NCBI RefSeq assembly: GCF_019431375.1
Contig: NZ_CP080267.1
Span: 3,407,501-3,471,500 of the forward strand
Direction: 5' to 3'
Length of the DNA: 64,000 nt
Source: Alcanivorax sp.
GTDB taxonomy: Bacteria; Pseudomonadota; Gammaproteobacteria; Pseudomonadales; Alcanivoracaceae
Shown: piece by piece, positions 19,901 through 29,437 of the stretch
How positions within the stretch are numbered: the first letter of the stretch is position 1
Layout: each line of letters starts with the position of its first letter
The notes under the pieces: generated by a model
The model's database searches: none
What the model was told of the DNA's origin: nothing
Seen by the model: the letters and a program-made list of their open reading frames with translations, nothing else
Translations under genes and position numbers: made by a program

Positions 19901-21149
19901 GGATGAGCTGGGCCGGGAGCGTGAGCGTTACAAGCTGCCCTATGGTGCGACTGTGACCGTGGGCGAAGGTGATCAGGTTGATGGCGGTCAGGTGGTTGCC
20001 ACCTGGGATCCCCATACCCACCCGATCATCGCGGAAGTGGAAGGTAAGGTGCAGTTCGGTGATATGGAAGAAGGTATCACCGTAAACCACCAGACCGACG
20101 AACTGACCGGCCTGACTAACATCGAAGTGCTGGGCACTCAGAACCGTCCAGCCGCCGGCAAGGACATGCGCCCGATGGTGCGTGTGGTTGATGGCAAGGG
20201 CAAGGCGGTATTGATGCCTAACACCGACATGCCGGCCCAGTACCTGCTGCCGGGCGGTGCGCTGTGTGGTCTCAAGGACGGTGCCAATATCTCCGTGGGT
20301 GACGTGATTGCGCGGATTCCGCAGGAATCCTCCAAGACCCGTGACATCACCGGTGGTCTGCCCCGTGTTGCCGACCTGTTCGAGGCGCGGAACCCCAAGG
20401 AAGCGGCAATCCTGGCTGAGAAGTCCGGTACCGTTTCCTTCGGCAAGGAAACCAAGGGCAAGGTGCGCCTGGTGATCACCCCGGATGACGGTGGCGAAGT
20501 CTACGAAGAGCTGATTCACAAGTGGCGTCAGCTGAACGTCTTCGAAGGTGAGAAAGTGGAGAAGGGTGAGGTGGTCTCTGATGGCCCGCTTAACCCCCAC
20601 GATATCCTGCGCCTGATGGGTGAATCCGAGCTGGCTCGTTATATCGTTAATGAGGTGCAGGAGGTTTACCGCCTGCAGGGTGTGAAGATCAATGACAAGC
20701 ACATTGAGACGATCATCCGCCAGATGCTGCGTAAAGTAGAGATCCTGGAAGTGGGCGAGTCCCGCTTCATCAAGGGCGAGCAGGCGGAGTACGCCCGCGT
20801 GATGGAAGAGATCGAGCGGCTCAAGGCCGAGGACAAGATGCTGCCCCAGTATGAGCGTCAGTTGCTGGGTATCACCAAGGCATCCCTGGCCACCGAGTCC
20901 TTTATCTCTGCAGCGTCCTTCCAGGAGACCACCCGGGTTCTTACCGAGGCAGCGGTCACCGGCAAGGAAGATGATTTGCGCGGTCTGAAGGAAAACGTGG
21001 TGGTAGGTCGTCTGGTGCCAGCAGGTACCGGCTATGCTCACCACCTGGAGCGTCGCCGCCAGCGTGTCGAGGCACGCGGGCCGGAAGCGCCCACCATGGA
21101 CGAGGTGGAAGCCGCCCTGTCCGAGGCTCTCAGCTCCTCTGACGAGTGA
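16947..21149 (+). CDS. rpoC: DNA-directed RNA polymerase subunit beta'
   Basis: Beta' subunit, 1400 aa (E. coli 1407). The N-terminal zinc site CLCGKYKRLKHRGVICEKC lies near residues 70-88, the catalytic metal motif NADFDGDQMAVH near 458-469, and the second zinc cluster CATRWGVCSTCYGRDL near 890. The start is TTG: acggagga lies upstream at good spacing and the resulting N-terminus MKDLLNLLKSQ matches the family. It ends the rplJL-rpoBC transcription unit. Confidence 0.98.
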   Translation: MKDLLNLLKSQGQVTEFDKLKISLAPPDLIRSWSFGEVKKPETINYRTFKPERDGLFCARIFGPIKDYECLCGKYKRLKHRGVICEKCGVEVTLSKVRRERMGHIELASPTAHIWFLKSLPSRIGLMLDMTLRDIERVLYFESFVVTEPGMTTLERGQLLTDEEYFDALEEFGDEFEAKMGAEAVQQLLMELDLVEEIKILREEVESTNSDTKLKKLSKRLKLMEAFKDSGNKPEWMILTVLPVLPPDLRPLVPLDGGRFATSDLNDLYRRVINRNNRLKRLLDLSAPDIIVRNEKRMLQESVDALLDNGRRGRAITGSNKRPLKSLADMIKGKQGRFRQNLLGKRVDYSGRSVIVVGPSLKLHETGLPKKMALELFKPFIFAKLEARGLATTIKAAKKMVERETAEVWDILAEVIREHPVMLNRAPTLHRLGIQAFEPVLIEGKAIQLHPLVCAAFNADFDGDQMAVHLPLTLEAQLEARALMMSTNNILSPANGEPIIGPTQDVVLGLYYISREKVNAKGEGQIFADTKEVMRALANKQVDLHARVKVRVHEVVRDLEGGVEERTFIADTTPGRCKLWDIVPTGLGFAMVNQNMTKKAISKLLNTCYRILGTKETCIFADQLMYLGFREATLSGSSIGVEDMVIPDAKYTMIDAAEDEVREIEEQFASGLVTRGERYNKVVDIWARTNDQIAKAMMENLRVEVVKNRDGEDEEQGSFNSIFMMADSGARGSPAQIRQLAGMRGLMAKPDGSIIETPITSNFREGLNVLQYFISTHGARKGLADTALKTANSGYLTRRLVDVAQDLVVTAEDCGTEEGLLMTPLIEGGDVVEALGERVLGRVVARDVMNPLNQDEVLAEAGTLLDEVWVNKLESMGVDEVLVRSPITCATRWGVCSTCYGRDLARGHQVNVGEAVGVIAAQSIGEPGTQLTMRTFHIGGAASRASAVSSIQIKHGGKVRFHNAKHVQHKDGLVIVSRSADLAVADELGRERERYKLPYGATVTVGEGDQVDGGQVVATWDPHTHPIIAEVEGKVQFGDMEEGITVNHQTDELTGLTNIEVLGTQNRPAAGKDMRPMVRVVDGKGKAVLMPNTDMPAQYLLPGGALCGLKDGANISVGDVIARIPQESSKTRDITGGLPRVADLFEARNPKEAAILAEKSGTVSFGKETKGKVRLVITPDDGGEVYEELIHKWRQLNVFEGEKVEKGEVVSDGPLNPHDILRLMGESELARYIVNEVQEVYRLQGVKINDKHIETIIRQMLRKVEILEVGESRFIKGEQAEYARVMEEIERLKAEDKMLPQYERQLLGITKASLATESFISAASFQETTRVLTEAAVTGKEDDLRGLKENVVVGRLVPAGTGYAHHLERRRQRVEARGPEAPTMDEVEAALSEALSSSDE

Positions 21150-21179
21150 TTGCTGGCGAGTGACGGAGTTCCTGGCATC

Positions 21180-21208
21180 TTGACGTGATGCCGGGGGCTC
21201 CCTACAAT
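21180..21208 (+). promoter_or_regulatory. Sigma70 promoter of the str operon
   Basis: TTGACG (21180-21185), a 17-base spacer and TACAAT (21203-21208), five of six matches at each hexamer. The discriminator cgctgcccccc is GC-rich, as in stringently controlled ribosomal promoters. It lies about 95 bases before rpsL and after the rpoC stop. Confidence 0.85.
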
Positions 21209-21301
21209 CGCTGCCCCCCTGTTCTATGGGCAGTAAATGGGTGTCAGAGCTGTCAGATGACGGTTTCTGTCACAGAACTGTAAGCGTGAGGCAGTAGTTT
21301 C

Positions 21302-21676
21302 ATGGCAACTGTAAACCAGCTGGTGCGCAAGCCGCGCAAAAGCAAGGTAGAAAAGAGCGACTCCGTAGCCCTGCAGGGCTGCCCCCAGCGTCGCGGCGTT
21401 TGCACTCGGGTGTATACCACTACCCCGAAGAAGCCAAACTCCGCACTGCGTAAAGTGTGTCGTGTGCGTCTGACCAACGGTTATGAAGTCTCTTCCTACA
21501 TTGGTGGTGAAGGGCATAACCTGCAGGAGCACTCCGTAGTACTGATCCGTGGCGGTCGTGTAAAAGACCTTCCCGGTGTGCGCTACCACACTGTACGTGG
21601 AACCCTGGATACGGCAGGTGTGCAGGATCGCAAGCAGCGTCGCTCCAAGTATGGCGCCAAGCGTCCCAAGAAGTAA
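21302..21676 (+). CDS. rpsL: 30S ribosomal protein S12
   Basis: Decoding-centre protein, 124 aa, the E. coli length. Conserved [14 protein letters not shown] (residues about 39-52) and [13 protein letters not shown] (84-96). The lysines linked to streptomycin resistance (E. coli K42 and K87) are unaltered. First gene of rpsL-rpsG-fusA-tuf. Confidence 0.98.
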
Positions 21677-21814
21677 TTGAAGTAACCGAGCACCTTTTCT
21701 GAATGCCGTAGCCTGATGGCTGCGGAGGGATGAGTAAGGTCCGGACGGCATGCCGTTCCGGAATTACCTGAAGATTTCCCCGCCCACAGCGGGAATGTTA
21801 GAGGAACACATCCG

Positions 21815-22285
21815 ATGCCAAGACGTCGCGTTGTTGCCAAACGTGAGATCCTTCCGGATCCCAAGTTTGGAAGCCAGTTGCTGGCCAAGTTCATGAACCA
21901 TGTAATGGTCAGTGGTAAGAAATCTGTATCCGAGCGCATCGTGTACGGTGCCCTGGATATCATCAGCGAACGCAAAGGGGCTGACTCCCTGGAGATGTTC
22001 GAAAAGGCGCTGGACAATATTCGTCCCGCCGTTGAGGTAAAGAGCCGCCGTGTCGGTGGTGCCACTTACCAGGTTCCCGTTGAGGTTCGTCCCAGCCGTC
22101 GTACCGCCCTGGCAATGCGCTGGTTGGTAGATGCTGCCCGTAAGCGTGGTGAGAAGAGCATGCCTGCTCGTCTGGCCGGCGAAGTGATGGATGCCGCCGA
22201 AGGTAAAGGCGCAGCGATGAAGAAGCGTGAAGACGTGCATCGCATGGCAGAGGCCAACAAGGCCTTCTCTCACTTCCGCTTCTAA
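21815..22285 (+). CDS. rpsG: 30S ribosomal protein S7
   Basis: Primary 16S 3'-domain binder, 156 aa, the common bacterial length. Starts MPRRRVVAKREILPDPKFGS; contains RRVGGATYQVPVEVRPSRR near 78-96. In E. coli S7 represses the str operon at the rpsL-rpsG gap; the 138-base gap here has inverted segments (tccggac / gttccgga near 21740-21762) but I cannot define the site. Confidence 0.98.
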   Translation: MPRRRVVAKREILPDPKFGSQLLAKFMNHVMVSGKKSVSERIVYGALDIISERKGADSLEMFEKALDNIRPAVEVKSRRVGGATYQVPVEVRPSRRTALAMRWLVDAARKRGEKSMPARLAGEVMDAAEGKGAAMKKREDVHRMAEANKAFSHFRF

Positions 22286-22364
22286 TAGCAGAAGGCAATC
22301 GAGTGAAGCCGGCCTAACATCAGGCCGGTTTCTATATTTGAACCAGTGAATCGAGGTTAGCCGC

Positions 22365-24464
22365 GTGGCACGTAAGACTCCTCTCAATCGCTATCGTAAT
22401 ATCGGTATCTGCGCACACGTAGATGCGGGTAAAACTACCACTACCGAACGTATTCTTTTCTACACCGGTGTGTCTCACAAGATTGGTGAGGTGCATGACG
22501 GCGCTGCCACCATGGACTGGATGGAGCAGGAGCAGGAGCGTGGTATTACCATTACCTCTGCTGCTACCACTACCTTCTGGCAGGGTATGGACCAGCAGTA
22601 TGACCAGCACCGAATCAACATCATTGATACTCCCGGGCACGTAGACTTTACCATTGAGGTAGAGCGTTCCCTGCGTGTACTGGATGGTGCGGTTGTAGTG
22701 TTCTGTGGTTCCTCCGGTGTTGAGCCCCAGTCTGAAACCGTATGGCGTCAGGCCAACAAATATGAAGTGCCGCGGATCGTGTTCGTCAACAAGATGGACC
22801 GCGCCGGTGCTGATTTTGACCGTGTTTGTGACCAGATCCGTAATCGTCTGGGTGCCAAGGTTGTGCCGATTCAGTACAACATTGGTGCGGAAGACGAATT
22901 CAAGGGTGTTGTCGACCTGATCCGGATGAAAGCGATCTTCTGGAACGAAGAAGACATGGGCATGACCTATGAAGAGCGCGACATCCCGGAAAACATCCAG
23001 GCCCGTTGTGACGAGCTTCGTGAGCAGATGATGGAATCTGCGGCCGAAGGCTCCGAAGAGCTGATGGAAAAGTATCTGGAAACCGGCGAGCTCAGCAACG
23101 ACGAAATCAAGGCGGGTCTGCGTCAGCAGGTGCTGGCCAATGAGATCGTTCTGGGTCTGTGTGGCTCTGCGTTCAAGAACAAGGGCGTTCAGGCGCTGCT
23201 GGATGCGGTGATTGAGTTCCTGCCTGCGCCGGATGAAGTTAAAGCCATTCAGGGTGTGCTGGAAGATGGCGAGACCGTTGAGTCCCGTGAGTCTTCAGAC
23301 AAGGCGCCGTTCTCCGCGCTGGCGTTCAAGATCGCCACCGACCCGTTCGTGGGCTCCCTGACCTTTATCCGTGTTTACTCCGGTGTGCTGAACTCCGGTG
23401 ACAGCGTGATGAACTCCGTGCGTCAGAAGAAAGAGCGTGTGGGGCGTCTGTTGCAGATGCACGCAAACAGCCGTGAAGAGATCAAGGAAGTATTGGCGGG
23501 TGATATCGCTGCCTGTGTAGGTCTCAAGGACATCACCACCGGTGATACTCTGTGTGACCTGAACAACATCATCGTTCTTGAGCGTATGGAATTCCCGGAT
23601 CCGGTAATTTCCGTAGCGGTAGAGCCGAAGTCCAAGGCAGACCAGGAAAAAATGGGTCTGGCTCTGGGGCGTCTGGCGCAGGAAGATCCGTCTTTCCGTG
23701 TGAAGACCGACGAAGAAACCGGCCAGACCATTATCTCTGGTATGGGTGAGCTGCACCTGGATATTCTCGTGGATCGCATGAAGCGGGAATTCAAGGTGGA
23801 AGCCAACATCGGTGCGCCGCAGGTTGCCTACCGTGAAACCTTCACCCGTCCTGCTGACGTAGAAGGTAAGTTCGTCAAGCAGTCCGGTGGTCGTGGTCAG
23901 TATGGTCACGTTAAGGTGAAGTTTGAGCCCATCGATCGTGATGAGGAGTTCCAGTTCGAAGAGCAGATTCACGGCGGTACGGTTCCGAAGGAATACTTCG
24001 GTGCGGTCCAGAAGGGTATCGACGAGCAGCTGCAGTCTGGTGTGCTTGCTGGTTATCCGATCCTCGGCGTGAAAGCGATTCTCTACGATGGTTCCTACCA
24101 TGAGGTGGATTCCAACGAAAACGCTTTCCGCATGGCGGGTGCCCTGGCTGTGAAGAACGCAGCGAAGGAAGCCGGCGCGGTACTGCTTGAGCCGATGATG
24201 AAGGTGGAAGCGGTAACCCCGGAAGACTACATGGGTGACGTAATGGGCGACCTTAACCGTCGTCGCGGTATCGTTCAGGGCATGGAAGACACCATGGCCG
24301 GCAAGATTATTCGTGCCGAGGTGCCGTTGTCTGAAATGTTCGGTTACGCTACCGACCTGCGTTCCATGTCCCAGGGTCGTGCCAGTTACTCCATGGAGTT
24401 CCTGAAGTACGCTGAGGCACCGAAGAATATCGCTGATGAAGTGATCAGCGGCAAAAAATCTTAA
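22365..24464 (+). CDS. fusA: Elongation factor G
   Basis: Translocase GTPase, 699 aa (E. coli 704). G1 AHVDAGKTTTTERIL near residues 17-31, DTPGHVDFT near 87-95 and NKMDRAGAD near 141-149; domains IV and V intact. The start is GTG, with tcgaggttagcc upstream. Followed by tuf copy 2 after 32 bases. Confidence 0.98.
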   Translation: MARKTPLNRYRNIGICAHVDAGKTTTTERILFYTGVSHKIGEVHDGAATMDWMEQEQERGITITSAATTTFWQGMDQQYDQHRINIIDTPGHVDFTIEVERSLRVLDGAVVVFCGSSGVEPQSETVWRQANKYEVPRIVFVNKMDRAGADFDRVCDQIRNRLGAKVVPIQYNIGAEDEFKGVVDLIRMKAIFWNEEDMGMTYEERDIPENIQARCDELREQMMESAAEGSEELMEKYLETGELSNDEIKAGLRQQVLANEIVLGLCGSAFKNKGVQALLDAVIEFLPAPDEVKAIQGVLEDGETVESRESSDKAPFSALAFKIATDPFVGSLTFIRVYSGVLNSGDSVMNSVRQKKERVGRLLQMHANSREEIKEVLAGDIAACVGLKDITTGDTLCDLNNIIVLERMEFPDPVISVAVEPKSKADQEKMGLALGRLAQEDPSFRVKTDEETGQTIISGMGELHLDILVDRMKREFKVEANIGAPQVAYRETFTRPADVEGKFVKQSGGRGQYGHVKVKFEPIDRDEEFQFEEQIHGGTVPKEYFGAVQKGIDEQLQSGVLAGYPILGVKAILYDGSYHEVDSNENAFRMAGALAVKNAAKEAGAVLLEPMMKVEAVTPEDYMGDVMGDLNRRRGIVQGMEDTMAGKIIRAEVPLSEMFGYATDLRSMSQGRASYSMEFLKYAEAPKNIADEVISGKKS

Positions 24465-24496
24465 ATTTACGGTTAATTTGTTAAGGGTATAGAGCC

Positions 24497-25684
<1,188 letters not shown>

Positions 25685-25701
25685 TCGTTGCTTGGTGTGA
25701 G

Positions 25702-25728
25702 AAAGGGGCCGCCTGGCGGCCCCTTTTT
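25702..25728 (+). terminator. Terminator of the str operon
   Basis: aaaggggccgcc-tg-gcggcccctttttg: an 8-pair GC-rich stem with a short loop followed by TTTTT, 20 bases after tuf copy 2. Confidence 0.9.
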
Positions 25729-25866
25729 GATGCTGGTGTCAGGCCTTTGGGCGTGTGCCGGCGTGCTCTCGGGATGCCGGGAGTGGGTAGGAAGGTAAAC
25801 TTAAAGGGCGAGAGCGCTTTATTTTCACTTTTTTGCCGGATTTCCCGGATTAGGGGCAAAAGGCCC

Positions 25867-25895
25867 TTGCAATGCCCGGGGGGAATGGCTACTAT
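25867..25895 (+). promoter_or_regulatory. Sigma70 promoter of the S10 operon
   Basis: TTGCAA (25867-25872), a 17-base spacer and TACTAT (25890-25895). The start would be near 25902, giving a leader of about 135 bases before rpsJ, comparable with the E. coli S10 leader. The region 25729-25866 before it shows no gene. Confidence 0.8.
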
Positions 25896-25902
25896 CTGCG
25901 CC

Positions 25903-25994
25903 CTGCTTTCGAGCAGTACCAACCGGGGCATTGTTCCCGGGCTTGTTTTGACACCACTCACCTATCCGTTAGTGATCAGGTAAGTGGGCTTTTT
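25903..25994 (+). promoter_or_regulatory. S10 operon leader with attenuator-like hairpin
   Basis: Three successive hairpins: ctgct-ttcg-agcag (25903-25916 region), ccggg...cccgg (25923-25940 region) and CCACTcACCT (25954-25963) pairing with AGGTaAGTGG (25978-25987), the last followed by gcTTTTT at 25988-25994. The final stem plus T-run has attenuator form. In E. coli L4 stops transcription in the S10 leader; the same use here is inference. Confidence 0.6.
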
Positions 25995-26036
25995 GCCATA
26001 TAAATATGGTTCGAAACAGTCTGGAGTTTGTTAGCT

Positions 26037-26348
26037 ATGGCTAACCAAAGAATCCGCATCCGGCTCAAGGCCTTTGATCATCGTCTGATTGATCAGTCCG
26101 CCCAAGAGATCGTGGATACGGCTAAACGGACAGGCGCGCAAGTGACGGGTCCTATCCCGCTGCCGACGCGTAAAGAACGCTTTACAGTGCTGATCTCTCC
26201 GCACGTAAACAAAGACGCGCGAGATCAGTATGAGATCCGCACCCACAAGCGGCTGGTGGACATCGTTGAGCCTACGGATAAAACCGTGGATGCGCTGATG
26301 AAGCTGGATCTGGCTGCTGGTGTGGATGTGCAGATCAGCCTGGGTTAA
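26037..26348 (+). CDS. rpsJ: 30S ribosomal protein S10
   Basis: S10 (NusE), 103 aa as in E. coli, in the 30S head and also an antitermination factor. Contains RIRLKAFDHRLIDQSAQEIV and GPIPLPTRKERFTVLISPHV. ATG at 26037 follows ctggagtttgttagct; an upstream frame extension is not conserved. First gene of the S10 operon. Confidence 0.98.
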   Translation: MANQRIRIRLKAFDHRLIDQSAQEIVDTAKRTGAQVTGPIPLPTRKERFTVLISPHVNKDARDQYEIRTHKRLVDIVEPTDKTVDALMKLDLAAGVDVQISLG

Positions 26349-26391
26349 CAACGGGCGGGTATTACCGCGACAGGTTGTGAAGAGGTAAACA

Positions 26392-27027
26392 ATGGCGATT
26401 GGTGTGATCGGTCGGAAATGTGGGATGACCCGGGTCTTCACTGAGGAAGGTATCAGTGTTCCCGTGACTGTCATCGAAGTGACCCCGAATCGGGTCTCCC
26501 AGCTCAAGGCCGAAGAATCAGATGGCTACCAGGCCGTGCAGGTAACGGTCGGTGAGCGCCGTGCCAGCCGCGTGACCAAGGCGCAAGCCGGTCATTTTGC
26601 AAAGGCTGGTGTAGAAGCAGGCCGTGGCGTTTGGGAATTCCGTGCTGAAGCAGGTGAGCTGCAGCCGGGTTCTGAAGTGACCGTCGAAGGATTTGAAGCG
26701 GGTCAGATGATTGATGTGACCGGCACTTCCAAAGGTAAGGGTTTTGCTGGTGGCGTGAAGCGTTGGAACTTCAGCACCCAGGATATGACCCACGGTAACT
26801 CCTTGTCTCACCGTGCTCCGGGTTCTATTGGTCAAAACCAGACCCCGGGCCGAGTGTTTAAAGGCAAGAAGATGGCTGGCCATATGGGTGCTGAGCGCGT
26901 CACTGTCCAGAATCTGGAAGTGGTTCGCGTAGATGCTGAAAAGAATCTGTTGCTGGTTAAAGGTGCGGTCCCCGGTGCTACCGGTGGTGATGTGATCGTG
27001 CGTCTGGCAGTGAAGGCGAAGGCCTGA
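26392..27027 (+). CDS. rplC: 50S ribosomal protein L3
   Basis: Early assembly protein near the peptidyl-transferase centre, 211 aa (E. coli 209). Contains KGKGFAGGVKRWNFSTQDMT and HGNSLSHRAPGSIGQNQTPG; the glutamine in the last segment is the site methylated by PrmB in enterobacteria. Confidence 0.98.
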   Translation: MAIGVIGRKCGMTRVFTEEGISVPVTVIEVTPNRVSQLKAEESDGYQAVQVTVGERRASRVTKAQAGHFAKAGVEAGRGVWEFRAEAGELQPGSEVTVEGFEAGQMIDVTGTSKGKGFAGGVKRWNFSTQDMTHGNSLSHRAPGSIGQNQTPGRVFKGKKMAGHMGAERVTVQNLEVVRVDAEKNLLLVKGAVPGATGGDVIVRLAVKAKA

Positions 27028-27041
27028 AAGAGGAATAGAGG

Positions 27042-27644
27042 ATGAATCTCAATACTGCCTCTGGAGGTACCGTTACCGTTTCCGAAGTCGCCTTCGGCAA
27101 GGACTTTAACGAGCCTCTGGTTCATCAGGTTGTTACTGCGTTTCTGGCCGGTGCCCGTCAGGGTACCAAAGCTCAGAAAAACCGCTCTGATGTGAGTGGT
27201 GGTGGCCGTAAGCCGTGGCGCCAAAAAGGCACCGGTCGTGCCCGTGCTGGTACGATCCGTAGCCCGATCTGGCGTGGCGGCGGCAAGACATTTGCTGCGG
27301 TACCGCGTGATCACTCTCAGAAAGTGAACCGTAAAATGTACCGTGGTGCGCTCCAGTGCATCATGTCTGAGCTGGTTCGTCAGGATCGTCTGGTTGTGGT
27401 CGATGAGTTCACCGTCGGTGAGCCGAAGACCAAGGCTGTTGCAGCCAAGCTGAAAGAGCTGGATCTGACTAACGTATTGATTGTGACTGACAGTGTTGAC
27501 GAGAACCTGTATCTGGGTTCGCGCAATCTGCCGAAAGTCGACGTGCGTGACGCTGATGGCGTGGATCCGGTGAGCCTGATTGCTTTCGAGAAGGTGCTTG
27601 TTACTGTGCCGGCTCTGAAGAAGCTTGAGGAGGCACTGGCATGA
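27042..27644 (+). CDS. rplD: 50S ribosomal protein L4
   Basis: L4 lines the exit tunnel with its loop (GGGRKPWRQKGTGRARAGTI, about residues 54-73) and is the regulator of the S10 operon in E. coli. 200 aa (E. coli 201). Overlaps the rplW start by 4 bases (ATGA). Confidence 0.97.
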   Translation: MNLNTASGGTVTVSEVAFGKDFNEPLVHQVVTAFLAGARQGTKAQKNRSDVSGGGRKPWRQKGTGRARAGTIRSPIWRGGGKTFAAVPRDHSQKVNRKMYRGALQCIMSELVRQDRLVVVDEFTVGEPKTKAVAAKLKELDLTNVLIVTDSVDENLYLGSRNLPKVDVRDADGVDPVSLIAFEKVLVTVPALKKLEEALA

Positions 27645-27937
27645 ACCAGGAACGTATTTTGAAAGTGCTGCGTGCTGCGCACGTATCTGAAAAGGCAACA
27701 GTTCTTGCCGATCAGAATGGCACCTTCGTGTTTAAAGTGGCTAAAGATGCGAACAAGCTGGAAATCAAAAAGGCAGTTGAAGCCCTTTTTGAAGTGAAAG
27801 TTAAGGCTGTTCGTACCGCCAACATGAAAGGCAAGTCCAAATTCTTTGGTCGCGTTGCTGGTAAGCGCGCTGACTGGAAGAAGGCCTATGTTTCCCTTGA
27901 GGAAGGCCAGGACATTGACTTCCTGGGCGCAGAGTAA
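27641..27937 (+). CDS. rplW: 50S ribosomal protein L23
   Basis: Exit-tunnel rim protein and docking site for trigger factor and SRP, 98 aa (E. coli 100). Contains VSEKAT and FKVAKDANKLEIKKAVEALF. Start overlaps the rplD stop. Confidence 0.97.
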   Translation: MNQERILKVLRAAHVSEKATVLADQNGTFVFKVAKDANKLEIKKAVEALFEVKVKAVRTANMKGKSKFFGRVAGKRADWKKAYVSLEEGQDIDFLGAE

Positions 27938-27955
27938 GGAAGGGAGTAAGGAATA

Positions 27956-28780
27956 ATGGCGATTGTAAAGTGCAAGCCGACTTCTCCGGGCCGCCGCTTT
28001 GTAGTCAAGGTGGTCAACGAAGATCTGCATAAAGGTGCTCCCTACGCGCCGCTGTTGGAAGCCAAGAGCAAAAACGGTGGTCGTAACAACAATGGTCGTA
28101 TCACCACTCGTCACAAAGGTGGTGGTCACAAGCAGAAGTATCGCTTGATTGACTTCCGTCGTAATAAAGACGGTGTTGTAGGCATTGTTGAGCGTCTGGA
28201 ATACGATCCGAACCGTTCCGCGCACATTGCGCTGGTCAAGTACCTGGACGGTGAGCGTCGCTACATTCTGGCCCCCAAAGGCCTGCAGGCGGAAGACCGC
28301 ATCCAGTCCGGCGAAGATGCGCCGATCAAGCTGGGTAACGCCTTGCCGCTGCGTAATATTCCGCTGGGTTCCACCGTGCACAACGTGGAAATGAAGCCCG
28401 GTAAAGGTGGTCAGCTGGCTCGCTCTGCAGGAACTTCCGTGCAGGTGCTGGCGAAAGACGGTCAGTATGTGACCCTGCGTTTGCGCTCCGGCGAGATGCG
28501 TAAGGTTCACGCCGACTGCAAGGCGACCATCGGTTCAGTATCCAACAGTGAGCATAGTTTGCGCTCACTGGGTAAAGCGGGCGCAACGCGCTGGCGGGGT
28601 GTTCGACCCACCGTTCGCGGTGCGGCGATGAACCCGGTCGACCACCCACATGGTGGTGGTGAAGGGCGCTCTTCTGGTGGTCGTCATCCGGTTACCCCCT
28701 GGGGTGTGCCGACCAAGGGCCACAAGACCCGTACAAACAAGCGCACTTCCAAGATGATTGTGCGTGACCGTCGTAAGTAA
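27956..28780 (+). CDS. rplB: 50S ribosomal protein L2
   Basis: Conserved peptidyl-transferase-centre protein, 274 aa (E. coli 273). Contains GRITTRHKGGGHKQKYR and the signature HPHGGGEGRSSGGRHPVTPW near residues 226-245, with the histidine needed for peptidyl transfer. Confidence 0.98.
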   Translation: MAIVKCKPTSPGRRFVVKVVNEDLHKGAPYAPLLEAKSKNGGRNNNGRITTRHKGGGHKQKYRLIDFRRNKDGVVGIVERLEYDPNRSAHIALVKYLDGERRYILAPKGLQAEDRIQSGEDAPIKLGNALPLRNIPLGSTVHNVEMKPGKGGQLARSAGTSVQVLAKDGQYVTLRLRSGEMRKVHADCKATIGSVSNSEHSLRSLGKAGATRWRGVRPTVRGAAMNPVDHPHGGGEGRSSGGRHPVTPWGVPTKGHKTRTNKRTSKMIVRDRRK

Positions 28781-28802
28781 GGGATAAAGAGAGGTTCAGG
28801 CT

Positions 28803-29078
28803 GTGCCACGTTCACTGAAAAAAGGTCCTTTCGTGGATCACCACCTGCTCAGCAAGGTGGAAGATGCGGTGGAAGCCGGCTCCCGTAAGCCGATTAAAAC
28901 CTGGTCCCGTCGCTCCATGATTGTTCCGGAGATGGTGGGTCTGACAATTGCTGTGCATAACGGCAAACAGCATGTCCCGGTAATGGTTACCGAGCACATG
29001 GTGGGCCACAAGTTGGGCGAATTCGCCCTGACCCGCACCTACCGCGGGCATATCGTGGACAAAAAGGCTAAGCGATAA
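28803..29078 (+). CDS. rpsS: 30S ribosomal protein S19
   Basis: 30S head protein that contacts S13, 91 aa (E. coli 92). MPRSLKKGPFVDHHLLSKVE and KLGEFALTRTYRGH are typical. GTG start, with agagaggttcaggct upstream. Confidence 0.97.
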   Translation: MPRSLKKGPFVDHHLLSKVEDAVEAGSRKPIKTWSRRSMIVPEMVGLTIAVHNGKQHVPVMVTEHMVGHKLGEFALTRTYRGHIVDKKAKR

Positions 29079-29088
29079 GGTGACAGCC

Positions 29089-29433
29089 ATGGCTACTGAA
29101 GTTGCAGCCCGTCTGCGCGGCGCAAGAATTTCGGCTCAGAAAGCCCGCCTCGTAGCGGACCAGGTCCGAGGCCTGGAAGTCGAGAAGGCGCTGAATCTTC
29201 TGGAATTCAGCCCGAAGAAGGCGGCAAAAATCGTTAAGAAAGTGCTGGAGTCCGCGATTGCAAATGCGGAAAACAACGACGGCGCTGACGTTGATGAGCT
29301 GAAGGTGTCCACGGTTTACGTGGATGAAGGCATGACCATGAAGCGTATTCGTCCGCGCGCCAAAGGCCGCGCCGACCGAATCCTCAAGCGTACTTGCCAC
29401 ATTACTGTGAAAGTCTCAGAAGGTCAGGAGTAA
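29089..29433 (+). CDS. rplV: 50S ribosomal protein L22
   Basis: Exit-tunnel protein whose loop narrows the tunnel, 114 aa (E. coli 110). ATG at 29089 follows ataaggtgacagcc; a GTG nine bases earlier is less likely. The C-terminal hairpin RIRPRAKGRADRILKRTCHI is intact. Confidence 0.96.
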   Translation: MATEVAARLRGARISAQKARLVADQVRGLEVEKALNLLEFSPKKAAKIVKKVLESAIANAENNDGADVDELKVSTVYVDEGMTMKRIRPRAKGRADRILKRTCHITVKVSEGQE

Positions 29434-29437
29434 CCAG

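Noticed and set aside
18621..21044. 807-codon open frame antisense to rpoC
   Set aside because: Same cause: a shadow of a GC-rich, highly biased gene.
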